Shown here: positions 28,826-37,509 of the stretch, one piece after another
Layout: each line of letters begins with the position of its first letter
How positions within the stretch are numbered: the stretch's first letter is position 1
Assembly: GCA_049841135.1 (NCBI GenBank)
Contig: JASGHK010000008.1
Location: 868,001-932,000, forward strand
Reading direction: 5' to 3'
Length of the DNA stretch: 64,000 bases
Source: JACRCT01 sp049841135
GTDB lineage: Bacteria; Myxococcota; Myxococcia; Myxococcales; UBA5297
Notes under the pieces: generated by a model
Told to the model about the DNA's origin: nothing
Database searches by the model: none
The model's input: the letters and a program-made list of their open reading frames with translations, nothing else
Program-made: the position numbers and the translations under genes

Positions 28826-29460
28826 CTACTTCTTGCCGAAGTCGGAGTAGTAGCTCTCGGCGATCATCTGCGCCTTGGCGCGCTCGGCCTCGTCCTGCAC
28901 CGAGCCCTCCAGCACCAGCCGGCCGCCCATCACCTTGGCCTGCGCGCTGCTGATGCCCTGCTTCTTGAGCTCGAGGTTGATCTGTCCGGCGACGATGTTC
29001 ATCGCGCTCGGGCTCAGCTTCACCAGGAGCTTCACGTTGGCATAGTCGGCGGTCAGCGCCTTGAGCCGCTGGTAGTCCTCCACGGTGTCGAGCTGGCCGT
29101 CGATGACCAGGTGCTGGCCGAAGACCTCGGTCTTGAGCGTGGGGTCGACCTTCTCCTTCACCAGCGCCGAGAAGCCTCCGCGAACTTGCCGTCGTCGACG
29201 AAGATCATCCGCGTCGTCGGCTTGTTCGGCTTGGCCTTGGTCCACAGCATCAGGCTCGTTTTGCCCTGCTTCTTGCCGAGCACGAGCAGCTCACCCGGCC
29301 CGGTCACCGTCACGTCGGCAATCGCCGGGTCGCCCAGCGCGGCCTTCGTCAGTCCAGGAACCTTGAGCACCTCCTGCATTCCGGGGCTGACGCGCACCGG
29401 GGCTTCGGAGGGCTCAGCAGCTGCACACAGCGCCACGGCGAGGACGATGGAGAGGTTCAT
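28826..29460 (-). CDS. Secretin/pilus-assembly N-domain protein with BON-like repeat (frame break inside)
   Basis: A signal peptide (LSIVLAVALCAAAEPS) is followed by the CpaC/RcpA-type N domain, VPGLTKAALGDPAIADVTV and GPGELLVLGKKQGKTSLMLW, and then BON-like segments (LVIDGQLDTVEDYQRLKAL and GGRLVLEGSVQDEAERAKA). The actual secretin pore domain is absent, so it is an isolated periplasmic accessory protein of about 210 residues. The frame breaks near 29173-29182. Removing two bases there gives KFASFSALVKEKVDP; losing one base instead is an equal alternative. Confidence 0.65.
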
Positions 29461-29850
29461 GTTTCGATTATCGCGGCCACATGACCGATGGTTGCCCTGC
29501 CCTACACCACCGCGACACGGACGTCAGAGTCCCCCGAATCACCAATGCGCAGAACCGCCTCAACCCATCGACTTTCCTGGACTCCCTGCTTGGCGCGCTC
29601 GCTGCAGACCGCCCCAGCTCGAACGAACGTCGCAGTGGCTGCCGGCCGCCAGCCAACAAACCCAGAAGGTTCAAACGCTACGGTTCAAGGTTGGCGGCCG
29701 GCAGTGCTTTCGAAGTGACGTGGCGGACGAGCCGTCGGTCGTTGGTCGCCGGTTCCGGTCTGGCGACGGACGGCCGACGACTCTTTCGACCCGATTTCGG
29801 TTCGCTTCGCTCCCTCCGAGCCGAAGTCTTCGCGCGGGACGCCGCGACGG
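29461..29850. other. Gene-free region with a 13-bp inverted repeat
   Basis: No credible gene is seen in these 390 bases. CTGCCGGCCGCCA (29639-29651) pairs perfectly with TGGCGGCCGGCAG (29692-29704). The 40-base loop holds two GGTTCAA repeats. The region could encode a structured RNA, a small mobile-element remnant or a long 5' leader of the minus-strand gene. Confidence 0.5.
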
Positions 29851-30513
29851 CTACTTGCCCGGCCTGGGCAGCAGGAACACCAGCCGCAGCGACGCCTCCA
29901 GCGCCTGGGCCGCGAGCCCGTTGTGGATGGCTCCCAGCCACGAGAGCTGCAGCGAGAGCTTCACCGTCCGCAGCGGGCGGTACTCCACCGAGAACGAGCC
30001 CTGCACCGCGAAGAAGGTGGCGGCGTCCAACTCCACCAGGCCGTCGTCGCGCACCCGGTCGAGCGCGACCCGGCCTCCGCCCAGCGCCACGGCCAGCGGG
30101 AACTCCCAGTGGCCGAAGGCGAACGGGTCGTAGCCCAAGAACAGGCCACCCCAGCCGATGGAGCCGGTGCGGCCGTCGGAGGTCGACGAGAGCACCGTGC
30201 CCTGCCCACCCCCGCCCAGCCGCAGCCGGCCGTCGAGGAAGTAGGTGTAGCCGTAGCCGCCGGTGGTCATCAGCGCCAGGGGCGGGTTGTTGCGCGGGAT
30301 GAGGAGGATGGCTCCAGCGAACGGTCCGCCTGCGCCGTGGTAGTCGATGCCTTGCGCCCGGTTCGGATCCGCCTCGGCCGGTGGCTCCGCCGCGAGCGCA
30401 GGAGCGGGAGCCGCGGGCGCCTCGACGGGCGCTGCTTCTGCGGCTCGAGCGAGAGGGACGAACGCGAGCACGAGGGCAGCGGCGAAGGCGAGCGCGGTGG
30501 CGTTCGGGTTCAT
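29851..30513 (-). CDS. Secreted beta-barrel-like outer-membrane protein
   Basis: 220 residues. The signal peptide ATALAFAAALVLAFVPLARA precedes an Ala/Pro-rich linker and strands such as GYGYTYFLDGRLRLGGGG and FFAVQGSFSVEYRPLRTVKLSL. It starts at the ATG at 30513, behind GAGGACGT; a longer frame to 30564 is unlikely. Nothing in the sequence points to a specific function. It is divergent from the Pycsar-effector-like gene, with about 96 bases between the starts. Confidence 0.6.
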   Translation of the reverse strand: MNPNATALAFAAALVLAFVPLARAAEAAPVEAPAAPAPALAAEPPAEADPNRAQGIDYHGAGGPFAGAILLIPRNNPPLALMTTGGYGYTYFLDGRLRLGGGGQGTVLSSTSDGRTGSIGWGGLFLGYDPFAFGHWEFPLAVALGGGRVALDRVRDDGLVELDAATFFAVQGSFSVEYRPLRTVKLSLQLSWLGAIHNGLAAQALEASLRLVFLLPRPGK

Positions 30514-30609
30514 ACGTCCTCGGCTGGAATGTTCGTTCCGGTCGCTCTGATTCATAAGCGACAAGTCGGCGAGAACGCCACCCTGCTATCGTCTTCGCCG
30601 GGAGGTTCC

Positions 30610-31119
30610 ATGAGCGAGACCCCGGGCGGCGAGTACAACCTGGCCAGACGCATCGACCTGGCGTTCCAGGTGATGAACTACAACCAGGGCTTCGTGACGT
30701 TCGTCGACGGCAAGGCGAACTCGCTCCTCGTGGTCAACTCCATCATCTTGGCCACTTCGGGCTCGTCGAGCCTGGCGGGGTCACGACTCGCACTGGCCGC
30801 GCTGGCCGCCGCCACCGTGGCCATCCTGCTGTGCCTGTCGGTGGTCTTCGCGCGCCACCCCAAACCCGCCAAGCGCGACAAGGCGCGGCTGGCCTTCTTC
30901 GCGCACATCCTCCAGCGCAGCAACTGGAGCCAGTACCAGCACGACCTCGAGGAGGTCGAGCCCGACCAGTTGCTCGCCTCCTTTGCTCACCAGGTGCACG
31001 ACCTGGCGGCGGTGGTGGACAAGAAGTTCGCGGCCTACCGGCGGGCCCAGACGGCGACCTTCCTGGCGACCGGGCTGTGGATCGCGACCTTGGCGGTGCC
31101 GGTGCTGCGCGGGCTCTGA
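30610..31119 (+). CDS. Pycsar effector-like membrane protein (PycTM/DUF5706 type)
   Basis: 169 residues with a strong ribosome site (GGGAGGTTCC). After a short polar helix comes VTFVDGKANSLLVVNSIILA, close to the D-x-KAN/S-x-LL start of the Pycsar effector domain, then a second helix (LALAALAAATVAILLCLSVVFA), a charged middle section with FFAHILQRSNWSQYQ, and a last helix (ATFLATGLWIATLAVPVL). PycTM proteins are thought to damage the membrane when a partner cyclase makes cCMP or cUMP during phage infection. No cyclase is seen on either side, so it may be an orphan effector or a relative with another role. Confidence 0.5.
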   Translation: MSETPGGEYNLARRIDLAFQVMNYNQGFVTFVDGKANSLLVVNSIILATSGSSSLAGSRLALAALAAATVAILLCLSVVFARHPKPAKRDKARLAFFAHILQRSNWSQYQHDLEEVEPDQLLASFAHQVHDLAAVVDKKFAAYRRAQTATFLATGLWIATLAVPVLRGL

Positions 31120-31146
31120 ACGCCTTCGCGCAGACTCGCGGACGGC

Positions 31147-31418
31147 TTGCGCGGACTCGCAAACCCTTGCGAGCGCTCGCGGACCGGTTGCGAGGACTCG
31201 CGGACCGGTTGCGAGCACTCGCGGACCGGTTGCGAGCACTCGCAGGCCGGTTGCGAGCACTCGCGGGCCACTTGCGAGCGCTCGCGGACCGGTTGCGAGC
31301 ACTCGCGGACCGGTTGCGAGCACTCGCGGACCGGTTGCGAGCACTCGCGGACCACTTGCGAGCACTCGCAGGCCGGTTGCGAGCACTCGCGGACCACTTG
31401 CGAGCGCCTCGGAGGCCT
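31147..31418. repeat. Tandem array of 21-bp units, each with a short palindrome
   Basis: Eleven near-identical 21-bp units (31167-31397) are flanked by one degenerate unit on each side. The typical unit is TTGCGAGCACTCGCGGACC plus GG or AC. Each contains GCGAG-CA-CTCGC, a small hairpin or dyad. Variation is limited to a few positions. The array begins 27 bases after the Pycsar-effector-like gene and is non-coding on present evidence, although both strands give open heptapeptide repeats. Confidence 0.9.
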
Positions 31419-31483
31419 CTTGACCCCGAGAACGCCGGACCGCTAGCGTTTCCGGCCAACTCGCAGCACCAATGGGGGACCCA

Positions 31484-31834
31484 ATGGGCAACGGCGTCAG
31501 CAACTCCATCGGCAATCAGATCAACCGCTTCAAGCTGGCCGTCGAAGGCGCGAAGACCCACAGCAACGACTTGCCCAAGGAAGTTGCGACCCTCGCCGCC
31601 ACGCTCGCCACGAACGCCGCGGCGATCGAGGCGCTCAACGCCAAGCAGGAAGACCTCAAGCAGCAGCTCGCGGCGACCACCGCGAAGCTCCAGGCGGCCC
31701 TCAAGGAGAGTCAGGGCCAGCGCACCCGCATCGTCCGCTTCGCCGAGGCCACCTTCGGCCCCACCGACAAGCGCCTGAAGTCCTTCCGCCCCGCGGCCGA
31801 GGGCAAGATCGCCTCGAAGAGGAAGGTCGGCTAA
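31484..31834 (+). CDS. Small coiled-coil protein
   Basis: 116 residues, predicted to be almost wholly helical, with a heptad pattern (LATNAAAIEALNAKQEDLKQ, then LAATTAKLQAALKES). The C-terminus is basic (RLKSFRPAAEGKIASKRKVG). A GGGGG run lies before the chosen ATG; another ATG at 31472 is in frame. It resembles phasin-like or other small helical proteins, but no family was recognised. Confidence 0.55.
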   Translation: MGNGVSNSIGNQINRFKLAVEGAKTHSNDLPKEVATLAATLATNAAAIEALNAKQEDLKQQLAATTAKLQAALKESQGQRTRIVRFAEATFGPTDKRLKSFRPAAEGKIASKRKVG

Positions 31835-31929
31835 CGGGCGCAGCCCCGCTCGTTCGCACTCGACGCTCCAGCTATCCCCCGGCCGGCGACGCCCCAGATG
31901 CGCACCTTGCGACCCAAGGGGGGTCGACC

Positions 31930-32745
31930 ATGGAGCGGGAGGAGACGTTGGGCCGTGTGATCCCGGCTCAGGCGCAAGCTCCGGTGTTCCGCTGGGGCGC
32001 GGTATTTGCCGGGGCATTCGTGGCGCTGGGGCTGTGGGTCCTTCTGTATGCCTTCGGGCTGGCGGTAGGCCTGAACTCGCTGGACATGAACAACCCGAAG
32101 TCGGTGGGCACGTGGACGGGCGTCTGGTCGTTCATCGCGCCGCTCATCGCGCTCTTCGTCGGCGGGCTGGTCGCTGCGCGAGGCGCCGGGCCCGTCGACC
32201 GGACGGTGGGCCTGATGCACGGCGCGGTGGTGTGGGGGCTGACGACGGTCGTCGGGGTGATGCTGGTGGGGATGATGGCCTCGGCGGTGGTGACCGGTCT
32301 GGCCGCCGCTGGCACGGGCGTGGTCAAGGGCGTGGGCGGCTCCGGCGCGGTGCAGGGCCTCAACGCCAACGACCTGCTCGGACCGGTGAACCAGAAGCTG
32401 CAGGCCGAGGGCAAGCCTGCTGTGACCGAGCAGCAGATCGAGAACTCGATCAAGGCGCTGGGCAATCAGGCCATCGCCGGCGGGAAGATCGACGAGAACG
32501 CGTTCGCCCAGGCCCTGTCGCAGAACACCAACCTGAGCCGCCAGGACGCGATGGAGATCGCCCGCGGGGCTCAGCAGCAGCTCGGCCAGGCGGTGCAGGG
32601 GCTGCAGCAGGGCGCGGTCCAGGTCGCCAACGCGTCGGGCAAGGCGTTCTGGGGCATCTTCGCCGCGCTTGCGCTCGGACTCATCGCCTCGCTGATCGGC
32701 GGCGCCATCGGCGTCTCGCGCAAGCAGGCGGCTTTGGCGATCTGA
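31930..32745 (+). CDS. Membrane protein with four helices and an extracytoplasmic helical domain
   Basis: 271 residues. Hydrophobic segments are WGAVFAGAFVALGLWVLLYAFG, WSFIAPLIALFVGGLVAA, VVWGLTTVVGVMLVGMMASA and a C-terminal FWGIFAALALGLIASLIGGAIG. Between the last two lies a helical domain (VTEQQIENSIKALGNQAIAGGK, LSRQDAMEIARGAQQQLGQ). This topology resembles the PhnA-like/YtxH-like stress membrane proteins. Function unknown. Confidence 0.6.
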   Translation: MEREETLGRVIPAQAQAPVFRWGAVFAGAFVALGLWVLLYAFGLAVGLNSLDMNNPKSVGTWTGVWSFIAPLIALFVGGLVAARGAGPVDRTVGLMHGAVVWGLTTVVGVMLVGMMASAVVTGLAAAGTGVVKGVGGSGAVQGLNANDLLGPVNQKLQAEGKPAVTEQQIENSIKALGNQAIAGGKIDENAFAQALSQNTNLSRQDAMEIARGAQQQLGQAVQGLQQGAVQVANASGKAFWGIFAALALGLIASLIGGAIGVSRKQAALAI

Positions 32746-32766
32746 CGTTTGGCGGTGGGCGGGATC

Positions 32767-33606
32767 CTACGGCGCCGAGGCGTCCGGGGTCCCGCCTGCT
32801 TCCGGCGTCGGGACCGCTCCTCCTGATGCGCCATCGCCATCGAGGCCCCCGTCGCCGGATCCGCCGGTGGAGTCGGCGGGCCGCAGTCCCAGGGGGAGCT
32901 TCTCGGCCGGCAGGTTCGACGGCGCCGGCTCTTTCTTTGGTTCGGGCGTGGCGCTGGCCTTGGCTTGGCGCACCGTCTTGGAGAGCTGCTCGCCAAGCGG
33001 CGAGAGCTGATCGAACAGGACCCCCGCCTCCTTGGCGTACCGGTTGCGGGTCTCGGAGGCGAGCTTGAGCTTGGCCACCGCTTCGCGAAGGGCGACCTCG
33101 GCCTCGTCGAGCCGCGCACGGCCCTCGACGTAGGCAACCTTGGCCTGCAGGTCCTTGAGCTGCTCGCGCTGCTCGGCGGCGACGCCGGTCAGCAGCTCGA
33201 TCCGCTTGAGGAGCTTGAAGGCCTGGGTGAGCCGCTCGGGGTCCTCCGAGTCGAGCCGCGCTTCGATCCACGACTTGAAGGTGCGGAAGAGCGCCTGGTC
33301 GAGCGCGTCGCGGTCGTCGTACGGGGCGATGACCAGCTCGCCCGGCGAGTCGCCCATCAGCGGGATGGGCGCGTAGGCCGCCGACTGGATCTTGTCAGCC
33401 GGTCGGTAGGGTTCGAAGCCGACCGGGAACTGCCGGCCCTTGACGACCCACAGCTCGCTCTCGTGCTGCTCGACTGCCCAGGTCTTGGCGTGCAGCGCCG
33501 AGAACAGCACGAGCGCGGCGCCGCCGAGCGCCACGATGAACAGCAGCACCAGGAATCGCTTGGCGGCCTGCAGCGCGCCGCCCCCACGAGGGGCCTCTTC
33601 TCTCAC
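32767..33606 (-). CDS. Membrane-anchored coiled-coil protein
   Basis: 279 residues. One N-terminal helix (FLVLLFIVALGGAALVLFSAL), a folded segment (ELWVVKGRQFPVGFEPYRPADK), a long coiled coil (about residues 140-205, AEQREQLKDLQAKVAYVEGRARL) and a Gly/Pro/Asp-rich tail. The GTG at 33606 follows AGGAGGACGAC. It is downstream of the diguanylate cyclase gene and may be in the same transcript. Function unknown. Confidence 0.6.
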   Translation of the reverse strand: MREEAPRGGGALQAAKRFLVLLFIVALGGAALVLFSALHAKTWAVEQHESELWVVKGRQFPVGFEPYRPADKIQSAAYAPIPLMGDSPGELVIAPYDDRDALDQALFRTFKSWIEARLDSEDPERLTQAFKLLKRIELLTGVAAEQREQLKDLQAKVAYVEGRARLDEAEVALREAVAKLKLASETRNRYAKEAGVLFDQLSPLGEQLSKTVRQAKASATPEPKKEPAPSNLPAEKLPLGLRPADSTGGSGDGGLDGDGASGGAVPTPEAGGTPDASAP

Positions 33607-33663
33607 GTCGTCCTCCTTGCCCCCAGCCGGAACCCGCGAGGGGCCCCGGCCATGCCTGGCTTG

Positions 33664-34674
33664 CTACGCGGCCGGCTCGACCCGATTGCGGCCCGTTTGC
33701 TTGGCCTTGTACAGGGCGTCGTCGACCTTCTTGAGCAGCGCTTCGTCGTTGGGCACGTCGTCGCCCAGCGTGGCGATGCCCACCGAGATGGTGACCCGGA
33801 GCCGCCGATCGCTCCAGGGGAACTCTGCCTGCTCCACGGCCTTGCGGATCCGCTCGGCGATGACCCGCGCGCCGTCGAGCGGCGTGTTGGGCAGCAGCAC
33901 CAGGAACTCCTCGCCGCCGTAGCGCACCAGCGCGTCGACGTCGCGGCTCTGCCCCTGGGCCAGGCGGACGACCTCCTTGAGCACGAAGTCGCCGGCGGGG
34001 TGGCCGTAGGTGTCGTTGAAGCGCTTGAAGTGGTCGATGTCGAAGAGCGCGACCGACAGCGGGTCCTTGTAGCGCCGGCCGCGCTCCACCTCTTCGGGCA
34101 GGCGCTGGTAGAGGTACTGGCGGTTGAAGGCCTTGGTCAGCGAGTCGGTGATGGAGAGCCGGTAGAGCCGCGCGTTCTCCAGGTCCTTCACGATGGCCGA
34201 GCCCAGGTACATGAGCAGGTCCTCGTGCTCGGCCTGGAAGACGCCCGGCTTCTCGTTGGTCACGGTGATGACGCCGATGATCCCTTCCTTGGTGATGAGG
34301 GGGACGGTCAGCAGGGACCGGATGCGCGTCACCTGACCGGGCACCGACTTGAAGCGGCTGTCCGTAGACACGTCGGCGATGAGGGCCGGCGCGCCGTGCT
34401 CGGCCACCCAGCCGGCGACGCCCTCACCGACCTTGAAGCTGATGGAGGACTCCTCCTGCGCGGGCAGTCCGGCGCTGGCCTTGGAGAGCAGCTCGGTGCG
34501 CGCGTCGTCGAGGAGCATCACCGAGCAGGTCTCGGCGTCGAGCAGGTCGATGGCGGCCGCGGCCACCGCCCGGAGGAGCTCGGGCAGCGGCACGGCCTCG
34601 TTGATCTTCTTGGTGAGCTGGAAGAGGACCGCGATGACCCTCTTGAAGCGGCCGGCCGTCGGCTCCGACTCCAT
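33664..34674 (-). CDS. GAF-GGDEF diguanylate cyclase
   Basis: 336 residues. An N-terminal GAF domain covers about 20-165 (FKVGEGVAGWVAEHGAPALIADV). The GGDEF domain follows, with DSLTKAFNRQYL, FDIDHFKRFNDTYGHPAGD and the active-site GGEEF. An RxxD inhibitory site (RDVD) lies five residues before GGEEF. The enzyme should therefore make c-di-GMP and be product-inhibited. The layout resembles myxobacterial DmxB-type cyclases, which influence pili and polysaccharide. It is 48 bases after hpt in the same direction. Confidence 0.9.
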   Translation of the reverse strand: MESEPTAGRFKRVIAVLFQLTKKINEAVPLPELLRAVAAAAIDLLDAETCSVMLLDDARTELLSKASAGLPAQEESSISFKVGEGVAGWVAEHGAPALIADVSTDSRFKSVPGQVTRIRSLLTVPLITKEGIIGVITVTNEKPGVFQAEHEDLLMYLGSAIVKDLENARLYRLSITDSLTKAFNRQYLYQRLPEEVERGRRYKDPLSVALFDIDHFKRFNDTYGHPAGDFVLKEVVRLAQGQSRDVDALVRYGGEEFLVLLPNTPLDGARVIAERIRKAVEQAEFPWSDRRLRVTISVGIATLGDDVPNDEALLKKVDDALYKAKQTGRNRVEPAA

Positions 34675-34722
34675 GCGTCGTGCCTCCCTCCGCTCCGCCG
34701 CCGCCCCCGACCCCAGGCCGTC

Positions 34723-35253
34723 CTACTTCTTGTTGAGGACGCCGATGAACGGCACGTTGCGATAGCGCTCATCATAGTCGAGGCCGTAGCCGACCACGAA
34801 GGCGTCGGGGATGACGAACCCCTTGTAGTCGACCGAGACCTGCTTCACCGCGCGCGAAGGCTTCTCCAAGAGCGCGCAGACCTTGAGCCCCGCGGGGTGG
34901 CGGGTGGCGAGGTTCTCGAGCAGGAAGGACATGGTCAGCCCGGTGTCGACGATGTCCTCGACGACCAGCACCTGCTTGCCCGCGATGGGCCTGGACAGGT
35001 CGCTGGTGATGCGCACCACGCCGGTGGTCTCGGTGTTGCCGTCGTAGCTGGACAGGCCGAGGAAATCGACCGAGAGCGGCAGATCGATGGCCCGCACCAG
35101 GTCCGCGCAGAAGATGAACGAGCCCTTGAGGACGCAGACCACCGCGAGGTCCTGGCCCGCCAGATCCTTCGTGATCTGCGCGCCCAGCTCGCGGATGCGC
35201 GCCTGCAGCGCCTCCGCCGTGAACATCACCGTCAGGTCGTCGTGGTAGGGCAT
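34723..35253 (-). CDS. hpt: Hypoxanthine phosphoribosyltransferase
   Basis: 176 residues. The PRPP-binding motif VLVVEDIVDTGLTM, the LKGSFIFCADL loop and the C-terminal KGFVIPDAFVVGYGLDYDERYRN motif are diagnostic. It salvages hypoxanthine and guanine to IMP and GMP. Start ATG at 35253. It is directly downstream of upp on the minus strand, with a heptamer repeat in the gap. Confidence 0.9.
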   Translation of the reverse strand: MPYHDDLTVMFTAEALQARIRELGAQITKDLAGQDLAVVCVLKGSFIFCADLVRAIDLPLSVDFLGLSSYDGNTETTGVVRITSDLSRPIAGKQVLVVEDIVDTGLTMSFLLENLATRHPAGLKVCALLEKPSRAVKQVSVDYKGFVIPDAFVVGYGLDYDERYRNVPFIGVLNKK

Positions 35254-35270
35254 GGGATCGGGCTCCAGGG

Positions 35271-35312
35271 CTTCGGGCTTCGGGCTTCGGGCTTCGGGCT
35301 TCGGGCTTCGGG
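35271..35312. repeat. Six tandem CTTCGGG heptamers
   Basis: Six exact copies of CTTCGGG lie between upp and hpt. The pattern is related to the CTTCAGG run after the DsbA-like gene at 7614-7657. Confidence 0.9.
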
Positions 35313-35345
35313 GGTGCCGACTTCGGGCTCCGTGCTCGGCTCCAG

Positions 35346-36162
35346 CTAGACGTAGGCGTTGTTCATGATCTCGCCGAAGCCGCCGCCGCCCGGGACGATG
35401 TACTGGTGCTCGTCGAGGCCGCGCTCCCGGTCCCAGTGCGTGCCGGGGATGGTGTCGAAGACCTCGGGCGGCGAGAGCCCGCGGTCCAGGCGGATGGCGT
35501 AGATGACGGCGTCGGGGTGCTCGTCGCGCATACGGCGCAGGTACTCGGGGGTGACGATGAGGTGGATGCAGATGTATCGGCGAGCCTTGCCCTGCACCTT
35601 CTCCTTGTAGGTCTTCATCGCCATCGAGAGGCTGCTGCCGGTGGCGCCCATCGGGTCGGGGAAGAGCACGAAGGCGTCGTCGATGTCCCCGCCGATCTTG
35701 GCGCCGCCGATGTTCGAGCCGACCACGTGCGAGCCCTCGTCGATCATCCGGCTCATGATGATGTGGTCCTGGCGGACCAGCCGCGGGTCGAGGACGGTGT
35801 TGAGGAGGTCGTAGGTGATCTGCGAGGGCAGCGTGCCGGCGCGGGCGATGTTGACCGTGACGGAGCGCACCGCAGGGTCGATGACCTGGCCGTGGAAGAT
35901 GCCACGCGGGTTGGTGGCGATCATCCGGGTCGGCGTGGAGATTCTGCTTCCGCGGGAACTCGACGTTGAGGACCATCTTCACGAGGTCGGTGTAGATGGC
36001 CACCACCATCTGGTTGATGGTCGGCTGGATGGTGTCCTTGGCGCACAGGGTCGCCAGCTGCGAGAGCGAGTACGGGTTGGCCACGATGTGGACGTTGGGC
36101 CCGTAGCGGTGCTCGAGCTCCGGAAGCTTGAAGTCGACGTGATCGTAGAGGTGGTCGCGCAT
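35346..36162 (-). CDS. upp: Uracil phosphoribosyltransferase (frame break inside)
   Basis: About 271 residues after repair. The PRPP-binding motif FPDPMGATGSSLSMA and RAGTLPS near the middle identify a UPRTase. The protein is longer than the roughly 210-residue E. coli enzyme, with an N-terminal extension (VDFKLPELEHRYGPNVHIV). It makes UMP from uracil. The frame breaks at GATTC on the plus strand (35940-35944). Removing one base joins FPRKQ to ISTPTRMIATNPRG, and the length becomes divisible by three. The ATG at 36162 is preceded by GGAGGAGC. Confidence 0.85.
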
Positions 36163-36263
36163 TCGCTCCTCCAGGGCGCCAGCGGGAGGGGCGAATGCTA
36201 GCCAAAAGGCTTCGGGCTGGCGAGCCGTGCAGGGCGAGCCGCTCCCGGTGCAGAATCCGGCGC

Positions 36264-37502
36264 ATGAAGATCAAAGTCTTCGCCGACTACCACCAGTTCC
36301 ACCTTCGCGACGGCGAGAAGTTCGGCGACATCTCCGACGGCTGGACGGCGCAGGCCACCGAAGATCGGGTGGCGGTCGCCGACCACGTCGTGGGCATCGG
36401 GACCGTCAGCGACGGCGACGTCCTCGTGACCGTCGAGGTCCTCGACGCGCAGCCCGAGCTCGACTTGGCCAAGGCCGAGCACGCCACCGAAGCCAGCCTG
36501 CGCATCGAGTCTGGCGCGCTGGCGGTCCTGGGCTGCACCGACGAGTACGCCAAGGCGCGGCGGATCAAGGTCGCGAACGGTTGGTGGCGAATTCGGACGC
36601 TCCTTGGCGGCTTGGGCAAGGCCCGGGAGACGGCCCGCATCCTCATGTGGAAGGAGGCCCGGGCCCGCGCGCCCAAGGTGCTCCAGCGGTGGAGCCCCCC
36701 TGCCGCCAAGCCTCCCAAGCCGGCGAAGTCCCCCAAGAACACCAAGCTGGCAGCAGCGCTGGCCCGGTTCGGGCAGACCGACGGTGCGCTCGAGGCCCTG
36801 ACCCGCTTCGCAGACGCCGGCGACCTCGTCGCCTCGGCCGCGCTGGCCGAGCTCCACGCGTTCCGCGGCGAGTGGGCGTCGATGGTCCCGCGAGCAGAGG
36901 CCTTCTTCGCCGACCCTGGAGTCGTCTACGCCGGCAACGTCTTCACGGACCTGACCCGACTCTTCCGGCGTGCCGCGCGCGAGCTGCGCACACCGAAGAT
37001 CATCCAGCGCGCAGCCGCCACAGTCCCCGAGCGCTACCGGTCGATGCGGGACGCGACGCTGCTCAAGAACGTGGTCCTCCCCAGCGAGAGCGTCTCCCCC
37101 ATCAAGCCCGCCGCGGTCGCGACCTTCGAGAAGGCAGTCGCCGAGGCTCGGACCGGCAAGAGGTTCAAGGGGAAGCCCGACGTGCTCGCCTGCCATGAGA
37201 TCGCGCTCGCCGACGTGTTCCGGCACGAAGAGGCGCTCCTCGAGCGCTGGAGATCGATGCCGGAGCGCTTCAGCTTCGACCAGGCGGTCTCGGTCGCGCG
37301 CTGGATGGCCCACCGAGGCAAGCCGGACGAAGCGTGGGACGTCCTGCGCGGCAAGATCTCGCAGTGGTACCCGGTGGCTATCTGCCAGATCGCTCCGGTC
37401 GTGCTCCTCGTCGACCCGATCCTGGCGAAGGTGATGACCCCGCCACGGTGCGCCGAGCTGCTCGCGACGCCGCGTGGTCCCGAGGCCGCCGGCGCAAGCT
37501 GA
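36264..37502 (+). CDS. Unrecognised two-part protein
   Basis: 412 residues. The N-terminal third is beta-rich (IKVFADYHQFHLRDG, GDVLVTVEVLDAQPELDLAKAE, SLRIESGALAVLGCTDEYA, NGWWRIRTLLGGLG) and resembles small beta domains that often occur in immunity- or sensor-like proteins. A Pro/Lys linker (AAKPPKPAKSPKN) leads to a helical repeat region. The C-terminus ends with a hydrophobic stretch, PVAICQIAPVVLLVDPILA. It is divergent from upp, with about 100 bases between. I do not assign a function. Confidence 0.55.
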   Translation: MKIKVFADYHQFHLRDGEKFGDISDGWTAQATEDRVAVADHVVGIGTVSDGDVLVTVEVLDAQPELDLAKAEHATEASLRIESGALAVLGCTDEYAKARRIKVANGWWRIRTLLGGLGKARETARILMWKEARARAPKVLQRWSPPAAKPPKPAKSPKNTKLAAALARFGQTDGALEALTRFADAGDLVASAALAELHAFRGEWASMVPRAEAFFADPGVVYAGNVFTDLTRLFRRAARELRTPKIIQRAAATVPERYRSMRDATLLKNVVLPSESVSPIKPAAVATFEKAVAEARTGKRFKGKPDVLACHEIALADVFRHEEALLERWRSMPERFSFDQAVSVARWMAHRGKPDEAWDVLRGKISQWYPVAICQIAPVVLLVDPILAKVMTPPRCAELLATPRGPEAAGAS

Positions 37503-37509
37503 GCGGAGT

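Noticed and set aside
29639..29704. Integron attC-type site or tRNA
   Set aside because: The paired arms lack the attC core triplets, no integrase or cassette genes occur, and the GGTTCAA repeats do not belong to a tRNA cloverleaf.
31147..31418. CRISPR array
   Set aside because: The 21-bp units are contiguous without spacers, and no cas genes are nearby.
31147..31446. Heptapeptide-repeat proteins read from the 21-bp array on both strands
   Set aside because: Any array whose unit is a multiple of three is open in several frames; there is no credible start site, signal or domain.
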